Positions 40,248 to 49,383 of a DNA stretch of 64,000 nt are shown one piece after another. The notes beneath the pieces were generated by a model that was not told the DNA's origin, did not search any database, and was given only the letters and a program-made list of their open reading frames with translations. This DNA comes from Clostridiales bacterium (GTDB lineage: Bacteria; Bacillota; Clostridia; Christensenellales; CAG-138). The number at the start of each line of letters is the position of its first letter. The first letter of the stretch is position 1. The stretch is from the NCBI GenBank assembly GCA_004554165.1, contig SFNQ01000006.1, positions 1 through 64,000 on the forward strand, read 5' to 3'. The translations under genes and the position numbers were made by a program.

Positions 40248-41117
40248 ATGATTTCGATTTATACAAAGCTGGTGGCTCTGTTGGGAAATCCGCTTGGCCA
40301 GTCGCTTTCCACCAAAATGCAGAACGCGGGATTCTCCCACTGCGGGCTGGATTATGTGTACTTTCCGCTGGAGACCACCGGGGAATCCCTGCCCGCCATT
40401 GTAAAGGCCATCCGCTATCTGAACTTTGCGGGCTTTGGCGTTACAAAGCCGGACAAGGTGGCGGTGATGGCGCATCTGGACGAGCTGGACGATTTTGCGG
40501 CCCGCATGGGCGCGGTCAACACCGTTATGGTCCAGCCGGGCGGCAGGCTCAAGGGCTATAACACGGATGCGGACGGCTTTATCCGCTCCCTCAGGGAGAG
40601 CTGGAGCGGCAGCTTTCCGGAGAGCGTGTTTCTCTGCCTCGGCGCAGGCGGCGCGGCGCGCGCCATCTGTTGCGCCCTGGCCTACAACGGCGCAAAGCGC
40701 ATCATCGTCAGCAGCCTGTACGACCATGAGAGCCGGGAACTGGTGGATAAGGTCAACGGCAGCTTCGCGCCGGTGGCGGAGATGGTTCCCTGGGCCGATC
40801 AGAAGCGGCTTATGGCGGCGGCGAAGGGGGCGGACGTGATCATGAACACCACGGGCGTGGGCATGGGCGAGCATGTGGGCGAAACCCCGGTTGACAGCGC
40901 GATCTTCCATCCCGGCATGCTGGCTTTCGACGCGGCATACAACCCGCCGGACCCGCGCTTTTTGCAGGAAGCCCGGGCCGCAGGCTGCGAAACCCTGAAC
41001 GGCATGGGCATGCTGCTCTATCAGGGCACAAAGCAGTTTGAACTCTGGACGGGACAGAAAGCGCCGGAGGACGTCATGCGCAAAGCGCTTGAGGAAGCCC
41101 TCGGCCTTTCCTGCTGA
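40248..41117 (+). CDS. aroE: Shikimate dehydrogenase
   Basis: The 289-residue enzyme reduces 3-dehydroshikimate to shikimate with NADPH. Substrate site: GNPLGQSLSTKMQNAGF (Ser pair), VTKPDKV (catalytic Lys, in place of the usual VTxPHK), MGAVNTV and GYNTDADGF (catalytic Asp). Rossmann motif LGAGGAARAICCAL and the C-terminal GMGMLLYQGTKQFELWTG are present. GGAGG lies six bases before the ATG. Unlike the AroA- and AroC-like neighbours, no active-site residue is missing. Quinate/shikimate dehydrogenases of the same family cannot be excluded. Confidence 0.93.
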   Translation: MISIYTKLVALLGNPLGQSLSTKMQNAGFSHCGLDYVYFPLETTGESLPAIVKAIRYLNFAGFGVTKPDKVAVMAHLDELDDFAARMGAVNTVMVQPGGRLKGYNTDADGFIRSLRESWSGSFPESVFLCLGAGGAARAICCALAYNGAKRIIVSSLYDHESRELVDKVNGSFAPVAEMVPWADQKRLMAAAKGADVIMNTTGVGMGEHVGETPVDSAIFHPGMLAFDAAYNPPDPRFLQEARAAGCETLNGMGMLLYQGTKQFELWTGQKAPEDVMRKALEEALGLSC

Positions 41118-41131
41118 AGGAGGACGAAGGT

Positions 41132-42421
41132 ATGATAGCAAGGATCAAGGCCGGCCCCGTTGCCGGAGAGATATCGGTACCCAGTTCAAAAAGCCATACC
41201 ATCCGCGCGCTGATTATCGCAACGCTTGCGGGCGGGCGTTCCTATATCCGCAACCCGCTGCTCAGCGAGGACTGCAAGGCGGCCATGCGCATTGCCGGGC
41301 AGTTCGGCTCCACGGTGACGGCGGAGGAGGGCTGCTGGATCGTGGACGGCCCGGCCAACGGGCTTGTGACCCCGGACGACGTGGTGAACGTCGATAATTC
41401 CGGAACCACGCTGTATTTCATGACCTCCGTGGCGGCGCTGCTGCCCGACTGGACGGTTTTTACCGGAGACAGGTCCATCCGCAGGCGGCCGGTTAAGCCC
41501 CTGCTGGACGCGCTGGCTGTGCTGGGCGCACAGTCCGAGATTACCCGCAGCAATTGCGATTGCGCGCCCTTTGTGATCCGCGGCCCCATCCATGGCGGCG
41601 CGGTGAAGGTCCCCTGCACCACCTCGCAGTACATCTCCTCGCTCATGATCGCGGCTCCCCTGTGCCAGGGCGATACGCGCATTATGACCGACAATCCCAT
41701 GGAGACGCCCTATCTCAACATGACCATCAAGTGGCTCCGCGAGGCGGGCGTACAGGTGAACTTTGATGAGAGGGAGTACCGGTGGTTCGAGATCGCGGGC
41801 GGCCAGAGTTACAAGGCCTTTGACCGCGTGATGCCCAGCGACTGGTCCAGCGTGGCCTTCCCCACGGTGGCGGGCCTTGTGCCGGGGTCCCGCATGGTGA
41901 TCAACAACATGGATTTCAACGACACGCAGGGCGACGCCGCGGTGATCGATCATCTCATCCGTATGGGCGCGGACATTCAGAAGGACAGGGAGAACGGGCG
42001 CCTCGTCATCGCCGGCGGCAACCGCCTGCACGGGATCGGGATGGATCTCATCAACACGCCGGACGCGCTGTCCATCCTCTGCGTGGCGGGCTGCATGGCG
42101 GAGGGGACCACCGTGCTGCACAACGTCGCGGGCGCAAGGCTCAAGGAGACCGACCGCGTGGCGGTGATGACCGATGCGCTTTCGCGCATGGGCGCGGATA
42201 TCAGCGCAACGGAGAACACGATTACCATCCATGGCGGCAGACGGCTCCGCGGCTGTGAACTCAAAAGCCACGACGATCACCGCATCGCCATGGCGCTGAC
42301 GGTGGCGGCGCTCTTTGCGGAGGGCGAAACGTCGGTGACGGAGGCCGAATGCGCAAGCGTAACCTTCCCCGGGTTTTATGACAGGCTCCTCTCCTGCGGA
42401 GCGGAGATCGAACTGCAATAG
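41132..42421 (+). CDS. aroA: EPSP synthase-like enolpyruvyl transferase, divergent active site
   Basis: The 429-residue protein is of the EPSPS family, which transfers enolpyruvyl from PEP to shikimate-3-phosphate. Present: SKSHTIRAL (for SKSxxNRAL), FTGDRSIRRRPV, TTSQYISSLMIAAPL, the Asp in NTPDALSI, RLKETDRV, HDDHRIAMAL and FPGF. Odd: the loop usually NSGTT[IL]R or NAGTAMR reads NSGTTLYF, so the conserved Arg is Tyr95; SKSHTIR also lacks the usual Asn. Fourteen bases separate it from aroE. It could be a real but divergent EPSPS or a paralogue acting on another substrate. No shikimate kinase is nearby. Confidence 0.85.
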   Translation: MIARIKAGPVAGEISVPSSKSHTIRALIIATLAGGRSYIRNPLLSEDCKAAMRIAGQFGSTVTAEEGCWIVDGPANGLVTPDDVVNVDNSGTTLYFMTSVAALLPDWTVFTGDRSIRRRPVKPLLDALAVLGAQSEITRSNCDCAPFVIRGPIHGGAVKVPCTTSQYISSLMIAAPLCQGDTRIMTDNPMETPYLNMTIKWLREAGVQVNFDEREYRWFEIAGGQSYKAFDRVMPSDWSSVAFPTVAGLVPGSRMVINNMDFNDTQGDAAVIDHLIRMGADIQKDRENGRLVIAGGNRLHGIGMDLINTPDALSILCVAGCMAEGTTVLHNVAGARLKETDRVAVMTDALSRMGADISATENTITIHGGRRLRGCELKSHDDHRIAMALTVAALFAEGETSVTEAECASVTFPGFYDRLLSCGAEIELQ

Positions 42422-42442
42422 CGAATTTGGAGGTATAAGAGC

Positions 42443-43624
42443 ATGACGGGAAACACCTTTGGAAGAATGTTCCGGGTAACCACCTGCGGCGAATCCTACT
42501 CCGGCTGCTTCAGAAAGACGCCGGATATCCCCAAGGAACTCTACGGCGGTCTGCTGACCATCGTGGACGGCTGCCCGCCGGGCGTGCGCATTACGGCGGA
42601 GGACATCCAGCAAGAGCTGGACAAGCGTAAGCCGGGCCAGACGCCGCTGGATTCCCCGCGCAGGGAGAAGGACAGGGCGTATATCTTCTCCGGCGTCATG
42701 GAGAATCAGCTGTCCACAGGCGCGCCCATCGGCATCGTGATCCCCAACAACGATATTGAGGATATTCACGTGGGCCAGTACCGCGAGTATAAGGACAGCA
42801 TCCGCCCCGGCCACGCGGAGTACACCTTCTTTAAAAAGTACGGCGAGTATTCCGACTGGGTGGGAGCGGGCCGCGCCTCCGGCCGCGAGACGGTCAGCCG
42901 CGTTGCGGGCGGCGCCGTGGCAAAGTGCATTCTGGACCCGATGGGCATCGACGTCATCGGCTTCATCACCGAGTCCCACGGAATCAGGGCCAAACCCAAC
43001 ATCTCCTACGAGGAGGCGAAAAGGAACTACCGCGCCAACGAGCTCAACTGCCCGGACCTTGAGGCCGCGCCGAAGATGATTCAGGATATCCTCGACGTGC
43101 GCAAGAGCGGGGAGACCTGCGGCGGCGTGGTGGAGCTCATCTGCCGCGGCGTGCCCGCCGGGCTGGGCGAGCCGGTCTTTGACAAGCTGGAGGCGACCAT
43201 GGCCCATGCGCTCATGTCCATCGGCGCGGTCAAGGGCATTGAGGTCGGCGCGGGCTTCCGCGTTGCGGATATGCTGGGCTCCGAGTGCAACGACGAGTCC
43301 TATGTGGACCGTTCCACCGGACGCGTTGCGTTCTACAGCAACAACGCCGGCGGCTTCCTGGGCGGGATTTCCAATGGCGACGAGATTCGCATCCGCCTTG
43401 CCATCAAGCCCACGCCCACGGTTTCCGTGCCGCAGCGGGCGGTGGATGTGGAAAAGATGGAGGACGGCATCCTCTCGCCCATCACCCGGCGGGACGCCTC
43501 GCTGCTGCCCCGCATTTACCCGGTCTGCGAGGCCATGGCCCGCATTGCCATCGTTGACGCGCTCATGATGGCCCGGGGCTACCGCGCCCTGTCGAATATC
43601 GACGAAAAGTGGGACAAAATCTGA
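42443..43624 (+). CDS. aroC: Chorismate synthase-like protein with substituted catalytic His
   Basis: The 393-residue protein aligns with chorismate synthase, an FMN-dependent lyase that makes chorismate from EPSP. It opens MTGNTFGRMFRVTTCGES and keeps RPGHAEYTFFKKYGEYSDW, GRASGRETVSRVAGGAVAK, GGFLGGISNGDEI and IKPTPTVS. The near-invariant GESHG histidine, one of two catalytic His, is replaced: GESYSG (Tyr19). A roughly ten-residue insertion follows, and the usual GRHDPC reads TRRDAS. The second His (PGHAEYT) is kept. It may have reduced or altered chemistry. It is followed 42 bases later by an ABC solute-binding protein gene in the same direction. Confidence 0.85.
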   Translation: MTGNTFGRMFRVTTCGESYSGCFRKTPDIPKELYGGLLTIVDGCPPGVRITAEDIQQELDKRKPGQTPLDSPRREKDRAYIFSGVMENQLSTGAPIGIVIPNNDIEDIHVGQYREYKDSIRPGHAEYTFFKKYGEYSDWVGAGRASGRETVSRVAGGAVAKCILDPMGIDVIGFITESHGIRAKPNISYEEAKRNYRANELNCPDLEAAPKMIQDILDVRKSGETCGGVVELICRGVPAGLGEPVFDKLEATMAHALMSIGAVKGIEVGAGFRVADMLGSECNDESYVDRSTGRVAFYSNNAGGFLGGISNGDEIRIRLAIKPTPTVSVPQRAVDVEKMEDGILSPITRRDASLLPRIYPVCEAMARIAIVDALMMARGYRALSNIDEKWDKI

Positions 43625-43666
43625 AGCAGTTCAGATTTCATCCATAAATCAACAGGGAGGAAAACC

Positions 43667-45271
43667 ATGAAACGTACTATTGCACTGCTTGTTTCGCTTC
43701 TGATGCTGCTGGCCGTATTCGCTGGTTGCGCCGGCGGAGCGAACAATGCCGCAGGCGGCTCGGATAAGCCGCAGACCGAAACCTCCGGCGGTGCGTCGTC
43801 ATCCGGAAGCGCGGAAGGCACGCAGAGCACCGGGCCGGTTCGCAGGGAGCAGCTCCGGGTGGCCCTGTCCGGCCAGCCGGATACGCTGGATCCCTACGCA
43901 TCGTCCAACACCTGCGGACTGATTGCAACGCTGCTCGTCTATGAGCGACTCCTGCGCACGGACGAGGAGGGCAACATCATTCCCTGGCTCGCGACGGAGT
44001 ATGAGATGCTGGACGATACGACGCTCCGCTTCGTCCTCCGGGACGACGTCTATTTCCACGACGGCAGCAAGTTCACCGCAGAGGACGCCGCGTTCTCGCT
44101 GAAGACCGCTGCGGAGAGCTCCTTCACCGCCAACCTTTTTGGCAGCATCGACCCCGAGGGCTTTGAAATCAAGAGCGATACGGAGCTGATCGTCAAGCTC
44201 CTCAGCCCCAATGCGGCGATTCTCAAGGCGCTGTCCTCCAACCGCGGCGTCATGATCAGCAAGAACTATTACGAGAACGCCGCTGCGGAGGATGTGGCGC
44301 GCAAGCCCATGGGCACCGGACCGATGGTGTTTGAAGAGTGGGTCGTGGGCGACCACTACTCCTTCACAAAGAATGAAAACTACTGGGGCGACGAGCTGGC
44401 CTATGATTCCGTCCTGTTCCGCTTCATCACCGAGTCCTCCTCCCGCTGCATCGAGCTGGAGACCGGCGGCGTGGACATCGCGCAGGAGCTTGCCTTCAGC
44501 GACTGGGACCGCATTGACCAGAACCCCAAGACCAAGCTCATCAAGGGCGACACGCTGGGCACCCGCTTCCTGGTGTTCAATCAGAACGTCGAGTTCCTGC
44601 GGGATTATAACGTGCGCAAGGCGCTGGCCTATGCGCTGGACTTTGAGGCGATCGTGAACGTGGTGTGGCAGGGCAACGCGAGAGTGGCGGACAGCTACTA
44701 TTCCCCGGCGATTTCCGGCCACAAGGCCGTAGGCCCGCAGGAGTACAATCCCGAAAAGGCCAGGGAATATCTGGCGCTTGCGGGCTACAGCGAGAGCAAC
44801 CCGCTGAAGTTCACCTACTACACCTATGAGAACACCGTCAACATCACCCTGGCCGAGATGGTACAGCAGATGTGGGCAGCGGTGGGCATCGAGGCAGAGG
44901 TCAGCGTTACGGACCTGTCCTCCTTTACAACGATGAACAACAACGGCGAACTGACCGTTACCCTGCTTTCCACCACCGCGTCCATTGCGGATCCCACCGC
45001 CGCTCTGCTCATCTGGCCCATCACGCGCACCATCTCCGTGCGCCATGGCGACCAGCACATTCAGGACCTGCTGGATGCGGGCGTTGCAACCTATGACCAG
45101 GCCGAGCGCGACGCCATTTACGGCGAGCTCCAGGACTACCTCTGGGAGAAGTTCTATGCGGTGCCCGTGTGCTATCCGCAGGAGGGCTACGGCTGCGCAA
45201 GCTATGTGGAGAACCTCCCCTTCTACCCGAACACCTGCTTCGAGCTGGACCGCGTTACGTTCAGCGAATAA
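43667..45271 (+). CDS. ABC transporter solute-binding lipoprotein (SBP_bac_5/DppA type)
   Basis: The 534-residue lipoprotein has lipobox AVFAGC with Cys21, then a Gly/Ser linker to about residue 60. The family 5 solute-binding fold follows (RVALSGQPDTLDPYASSNTC, PWLATEYEMLDDTTLRFVLR, VYFHDGSKFTAEDAAFSL, KPMGTGPMVFEEW, YWGD, NVRKALAYALDFEAIV, AYYSPAISGHK-like SYYSPAISGH). Such proteins capture oligopeptides, but also nickel, glutathione or other small molecules, for Dpp/Opp importers. It is followed by the rest of the transporter. GGAGG lies six bases before the ATG. The ligand is unknown and probably matches the downstream catabolic genes. Confidence 0.93.
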   Translation: MKRTIALLVSLLMLLAVFAGCAGGANNAAGGSDKPQTETSGGASSSGSAEGTQSTGPVRREQLRVALSGQPDTLDPYASSNTCGLIATLLVYERLLRTDEEGNIIPWLATEYEMLDDTTLRFVLRDDVYFHDGSKFTAEDAAFSLKTAAESSFTANLFGSIDPEGFEIKSDTELIVKLLSPNAAILKALSSNRGVMISKNYYENAAAEDVARKPMGTGPMVFEEWVVGDHYSFTKNENYWGDELAYDSVLFRFITESSSRCIELETGGVDIAQELAFSDWDRIDQNPKTKLIKGDTLGTRFLVFNQNVEFLRDYNVRKALAYALDFEAIVNVVWQGNARVADSYYSPAISGHKAVGPQEYNPEKAREYLALAGYSESNPLKFTYYTYENTVNITLAEMVQQMWAAVGIEAEVSVTDLSSFTTMNNNGELTVTLLSTTASIADPTAALLIWPITRTISVRHGDQHIQDLLDAGVATYDQAERDAIYGELQDYLWEKFYAVPVCYPQEGYGCASYVENLPFYPNTCFELDRVTFSE

Positions 45272-45304
45272 CCCGAATTCCTGGCGGAACATGTGATCCA
45301 TCCG

Positions 45305-45358
45305 CTCCCGGAGGGGGTGCCTCAGGGCCTCTCTCCGGGAGAACCCACCCCCCGTTTT
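45305..45358 (+). other. Hairpin after the binding-protein gene (partial terminator / stabiliser)
   Basis: CTCCCGGAG (45305-45313) pairs exactly with CTCCGGGAG (45333-45341), with an alternative GGGGGTG/CACCCCC pairing followed by GTTTT. A hairpin between the binding protein and permease genes is the usual device for higher binding-protein expression. The spacer is 186 bases with no gene. Confidence 0.6.
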
Positions 45359-45457
45359 CGCATTACCCTTTATTTCCCCGCTCCGGGGCAGGACGGTACG
45401 GCGGCTTCGCGCCGGGCCGAGGCCTGACAGAATCCTTCAGAAAAGGGAAGGTTTGCT

Positions 45458-46444
45458 ATGCTACGATATGTGATAAGACGCCTCTTGACTATGATACCGA
45501 TTCTGCTTGGTGTCACGATCATCATTTTTACGATGATGTATTTTACGCCCGGCGATCCTGCCCGGATGATTCTCGGCGACGAGGCATCGGAAGAAACCGT
45601 GCAGGAACTGCGGGAAGAGCTGGGGCTGACAGGCAGCTTTTTTGAACGGTACTGGGATTATCTTTCGGGGATTCTGCGGGGAGATCTGGGTACGTCCTAT
45701 ACCACGCGCCTGCCGGTGACCGAGGAGATTGCCGCGCGCTTTCCCGTGACGTTCCGGATTGCCTGTCTGGTCTGCCTGTTTTCGATATGCGTCGGCATCC
45801 CGGCGGGCATTATTTCGGCAATCCGGCAGTATTCGATTTTGGATTATGTGGTCACAATCGGGGCCATGCTGGGCATCTGCATGCCAAACTTCTGGCTGGC
45901 GCTGCTGCTGATTCTGTTCTTTTCCGTTTTTCTCGGGATTCTACCCCCCTCCGGCCTGTATGGATGGACCAGCTATATCATGCCGGTGCTCAGCATCAGC
46001 GCGGCCACGCTTGCGACGATTACCCGTATGACGCGCTCCAGCATGCTGGAGGTCATTCGCGCGGATTACATCCGCACCGCCCGCGCCAAGGGCCAGTCCG
46101 AGCGCCTGGTCATCGTGCGGCACGCGCTGAAAAACGCTTTGATCCCCATCATCACCGTAATCGGCTTCCAGTTTGCCAACGGTCTGAGCGGCGCGGTCGT
46201 CAACGAGCAGATCTTCGCCATTCCCGGCATCGGCAAGATGATGGTGGACGCAATCCGGGCGAGAAACTATCCGCTGGTGCAGGGCGGCACGCTTGTCATT
46301 GCGCTGACCTACAGTATTCTGAACCTGATTATCGATCTGATTTACGCCTTTGTGGATCCCCGCATTAAAACACAGTACGCAAGGGCCAAAAAGACAAGGA
46401 AGCACGCCAAGCCGGCGGAGCAGCTTCCGCAGGAGGTGGCGTAA
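45458..46444 (+). CDS. ABC transporter permease, DppB/OppB type
   Basis: The 328-residue permease has six membrane helices. Typical N-terminus MLRYVIRRLLTMIPILLGVTI, the PGDPAR motif after helix 1, LGLTGSFFERYWDYLSGILRGDLGTSY, and the EAA cytoplasmic loop RADYIRTARAKGQSERLVIVRHALKNALIPIITVIG that contacts the ATPase. Two bases separate it from the second permease gene; AAGG lies a few bases upstream of the ATG. Confidence 0.95.
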   Translation: MLRYVIRRLLTMIPILLGVTIIIFTMMYFTPGDPARMILGDEASEETVQELREELGLTGSFFERYWDYLSGILRGDLGTSYTTRLPVTEEIAARFPVTFRIACLVCLFSICVGIPAGIISAIRQYSILDYVVTIGAMLGICMPNFWLALLLILFFSVFLGILPPSGLYGWTSYIMPVLSISAATLATITRMTRSSMLEVIRADYIRTARAKGQSERLVIVRHALKNALIPIITVIGFQFANGLSGAVVNEQIFAIPGIGKMMVDAIRARNYPLVQGGTLVIALTYSILNLIIDLIYAFVDPRIKTQYARAKKTRKHAKPAEQLPQEVA

Positions 46445-46446
46445 CC

Positions 46447-47343
46447 GTGGAGAGCAACACCATGCGTTCTGTGGAACCCGGAATCCTGGAGGATTCCAAA
46501 AAGCGCAGCCAGTTTGTGGATATCTGGCGCAGGCTGTGCAAAAACCGTCTTGCCGTTTTGGGCATGATCGTTCTGCTCATCCTTGTGTTCGCGGCGATTT
46601 TTGCGGATGTGATCGCTCCCTATGACTATGCGCAGCAGGACTATACCGCGCTGCACCAGACGCCCTCCTTAAAACATATTTTCGGCACGGACAACACCGG
46701 CAGAGATATCTTCAGCCGCATCATCTACGGCGCGCGGACCTCGCTGGTGGTCGGCTTTGTTTCCCTGGCGGTGGGCTGCCTGACCGGCTGCATCCTGGGC
46801 GCCATCGCCGGCTATTGCGGCGGCGGCATTGAAATCGCCATCATGGGCTTTTGCGACATCCTTCTGGCCATTCCCCAAACGGTGCTTGCCATAGCAATTG
46901 CCAGTACGCTGGGTACGGGCACGGTAAACGCCATGATCGCCGTGGGCATCAGCTCCATTCCGAACTTCTGCCGCATCGTGCGCAGCTCGACCATGACCGT
47001 CAAGGATCAGGAGTATGTTGAGGCGGCAAGGGCCATCGGCTCCAGCAGCTTTCACATTGTCCGCAAGCATATTTTCCCGAACATACTGGCGCCCATCATC
47101 GTGCAGGCAACGCTGAATATCGGCAAGGCGATCATCATGTGCGCCGCGCTGAGCTTTCTGGGCCTCGGCATCCAGCCGCCGGAGGCGGAGTGGGGCAACA
47201 TGCTGTCCTCCGCGCGACAGTTCGTCAGAGACTATCCCCATGAGGTCATCTTCCCGGGTCTTGCCATCATGCTGACGGTGCTGGCCTGCAACCTGTTTGG
47301 CGACGGCCTGCGCGACGCGCTGGACCCCAAACTCAAACGATAG
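46447..47343 (+). CDS. ABC transporter permease, DppC/OppC type
   Basis: The 298-residue partner permease starts at GTG (AGGAGG ten bases upstream inside the previous gene). An N-terminal cytoplasmic OppC-type segment (SQFVDIWRRLCKNRLAVLGMIVLLILVF) is followed by LKHIFGTDNTGRDIFSRIIYGARTSL and the EAA loop KDQEYVEAARAIGSSSFHIVRKHIFPNILAPIIV. Signature DPKLKR at the C-terminus. It forms the heterodimeric channel with the preceding permease. Confidence 0.95.
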   Translation: MESNTMRSVEPGILEDSKKRSQFVDIWRRLCKNRLAVLGMIVLLILVFAAIFADVIAPYDYAQQDYTALHQTPSLKHIFGTDNTGRDIFSRIIYGARTSLVVGFVSLAVGCLTGCILGAIAGYCGGGIEIAIMGFCDILLAIPQTVLAIAIASTLGTGTVNAMIAVGISSIPNFCRIVRSSTMTVKDQEYVEAARAIGSSSFHIVRKHIFPNILAPIIVQATLNIGKAIIMCAALSFLGLGIQPPEAEWGNMLSSARQFVRDYPHEVIFPGLAIMLTVLACNLFGDGLRDALDPKLKR

Positions 47344-47361
47344 CACAGGAGGAGCGCATTG

Positions 47362-48327
47362 ATGGAACAGGAGACCCTGCTGTCGGTCAAAGACCTGACG
47401 ATTCACTATATTACGGACGACGGCGTCATGAAGGCCGTCAACGGCATCAGCTTCGATCTCAAGAAGGGAGAAACCCTGGGCCTGGTGGGCGAGACCGGCG
47501 CAGGAAAAACCACCACCGCGCTGGGCATCATGCGCCTTGTTCCCGACCCGCCGGGAAAGATCGTTTCCGGCGAGATCCTCTGGAATGGGAAAAACCTGCT
47601 CAAGGTCGGCAAGCTTGGCATGCGCGCCATCCGCGGCAAGGAGATCTCCATGATCTTCCAGGACCCCATGACCAGCCTGAACCCGGTCATGACGGTGGGC
47701 GCGCAGCTTTCGGAGGTGATCCGCATTCATGAAAAGCTCTCGCGGGCGGACGCGGCGATCCGGGCCGGCGAAATGCTGGAGCTGGTCGGCATTCCCTCCG
47801 AGCGCATGGACGAGTACCCCCACCAGTTTTCGGGCGGCATGAAGCAGCGCGTGGTTATTGCAATGGCCCTTGCCTGCAACCCGCTCATGATCATCGCGGA
47901 CGAGCCGACGACAGCGCTGGACGTGACCATCCAGGCGCAGGTTCTGGATCTGATGCGCAGCCTCCGGGAGAAGTTCGGCACGGCGACGCTGATGATTACC
48001 CACGACCTTGGCGTGGTTGCGGAGATTTGCGACAGGGTCGCCATCATCTATGCCGGCCAGATCGTGGAGCAGGGAACGCTGGAGGAGATCTATGAGAACA
48101 CGAAGCATCCCTACACAAAGGGACTGTTCGCCTCGCTGCCGGATATGAGCAGCAAGGCCCACCGCCTGCATCCCATCAAGGGGCTGATGCCGGATCCGGC
48201 CAACCTGCCTTCGGGCTGCCCCTTCCATCCCCGCTGCGACCATGCAAGGCCCGAATGCGCCCGGCGAACGCCCGTCAGGACCGAAGTGACGCCCAGCCAC
48301 TTTGTCAACTGTCTGCTGTACGAATAG
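47362..48327 (+). CDS. ABC transporter ATP-binding protein, DppD/OppD type
   Basis: The 321-residue ATPase starts at the ATG at 47362 (AGGAGG nine bases upstream; the overlapping TTG is possible). Walker A GETGAGKTT, Q-loop MIFQDPMTSLNPVMTVG, signature FSGGMKQRVVIAMAL, Walker B LMIIADEPTTALDVT and H-loop MITHDLGV are present. The C-terminal oligopeptide-type extension has the Cys-rich motif CPFHPRCDHARPEC (LPSGCPFHPRC) that can bind an iron-sulphur cluster. Works with the next ATPase. Confidence 0.95.
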   Translation: MEQETLLSVKDLTIHYITDDGVMKAVNGISFDLKKGETLGLVGETGAGKTTTALGIMRLVPDPPGKIVSGEILWNGKNLLKVGKLGMRAIRGKEISMIFQDPMTSLNPVMTVGAQLSEVIRIHEKLSRADAAIRAGEMLELVGIPSERMDEYPHQFSGGMKQRVVIAMALACNPLMIIADEPTTALDVTIQAQVLDLMRSLREKFGTATLMITHDLGVVAEICDRVAIIYAGQIVEQGTLEEIYENTKHPYTKGLFASLPDMSSKAHRLHPIKGLMPDPANLPSGCPFHPRCDHARPECARRTPVRTEVTPSHFVNCLLYE

Positions 48328-48368
48328 GAGCGCGCGGCATGCGTCCCTTTTGACGACTGGAGGAAAGA

Positions 48369-49331
48369 ATGGAAACCTTACTCAGAGTGGAACACCTGAA
48401 GAAATACTTCAAAACGCCCCGCGGCATGCTCCATGCGGTGGACGACGTATCGTTTACGATCGGCCAGGGAAAAACGCTGGGCGTCGTGGGCGAATCCGGC
48501 TGTGGCAAATCCACGCTGGGCCGTGTGATCATCAAGCTGCTGGACGCGACGGACGGACGGGTCTATTTTGAAGGCAAGGACATCACCGACGCCAAAGGCG
48601 ACATGCGGCTGCGCCGGGATATGCAGATCATCTTTCAGGACCCGTTTTCATCCTTCAACCCGCGCATGTCCATCAGCGAAACCATCGCGGAGCCGCTGAA
48701 GATCCATCACCTGTGCAGGAGCCGCGATGCGCTCAACCGGCGCGTTACCCAGCTGATGGATACCGTAGGCCTGGCGCGGCGCTTTGCCAACTCCTACCCG
48801 CATGAGCTGGACGGCGGCCGCCGCCAGAGAATCGGCATCGCCCGGGCGCTGGCGCTGGAGCCAAAGTTCATCGTCTGCGACGAACCCGTTTCCGCGCTGG
48901 ACGTTTCGATTCAGGCGCAGATTCTGAACCTGATGCAGGACCTGCAGGCGGAAAAGGGCTTTACCTACCTGTTTATTACCCACGATCTTTCCGTGGTCAA
49001 GCATATTTCCGACGAGATCATGGTCATGTATCTTGGCGTTATGGTGGAAAAGAGCCGGTCGGACGATCTCTTCGATCAGCCCCTGCACCCCTATACAAAG
49101 GCGCTGCTGTCTGCGATTCCGGAGCCCCGCATCAACAAGACGCGCAGGCGCGAGGTGCTGCAGGGCGAGATTACCTCGCCGGTCAACCCGCAGCCCGGCT
49201 GCCGCTTTGCCGCCCGCTGCAAGTATGCAAAGGAGATCTGCACAAGGCAGAACCCGGAGCTGCAGGAGGTTTGCCCGGGTCACATGGCGGCATGCCACTT
49301 TGTTCGTGAAATTAACGGGCTGCAGGAATAA
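48369..49331 (+). CDS. ABC transporter ATP-binding protein, DppF/OppF type
   Basis: The 320-residue ATPase has Walker A GESGCGKST, Q-loop IIFQDPFSSFNPRMSI, Walker B FIVCDEPVSALDVS, H-loop FITHDLSVV and the C-terminal motif GCRFAARCKYAKEIC. The signature motif reads LDGGRRQR instead of LSGGQxQR: the Ser that contacts the gamma-phosphate is Asp. This variant occurs in some clostridial homologues, as I recall, and would make one of the two ATP sites of the heterodimer non-canonical. Completes a five-gene Dpp/Opp-type importer. Confidence 0.95.
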   Translation: METLLRVEHLKKYFKTPRGMLHAVDDVSFTIGQGKTLGVVGESGCGKSTLGRVIIKLLDATDGRVYFEGKDITDAKGDMRLRRDMQIIFQDPFSSFNPRMSISETIAEPLKIHHLCRSRDALNRRVTQLMDTVGLARRFANSYPHELDGGRRQRIGIARALALEPKFIVCDEPVSALDVSIQAQILNLMQDLQAEKGFTYLFITHDLSVVKHISDEIMVMYLGVMVEKSRSDDLFDQPLHPYTKALLSAIPEPRINKTRRREVLQGEITSPVNPQPGCRFAARCKYAKEICTRQNPELQEVCPGHMAACHFVREINGLQE

Positions 49332-49383
49332 CGCTCCGGCCCGTGGAGCCGTTGCCGGTCCGGAACAATGCGGAGGGAGACAA

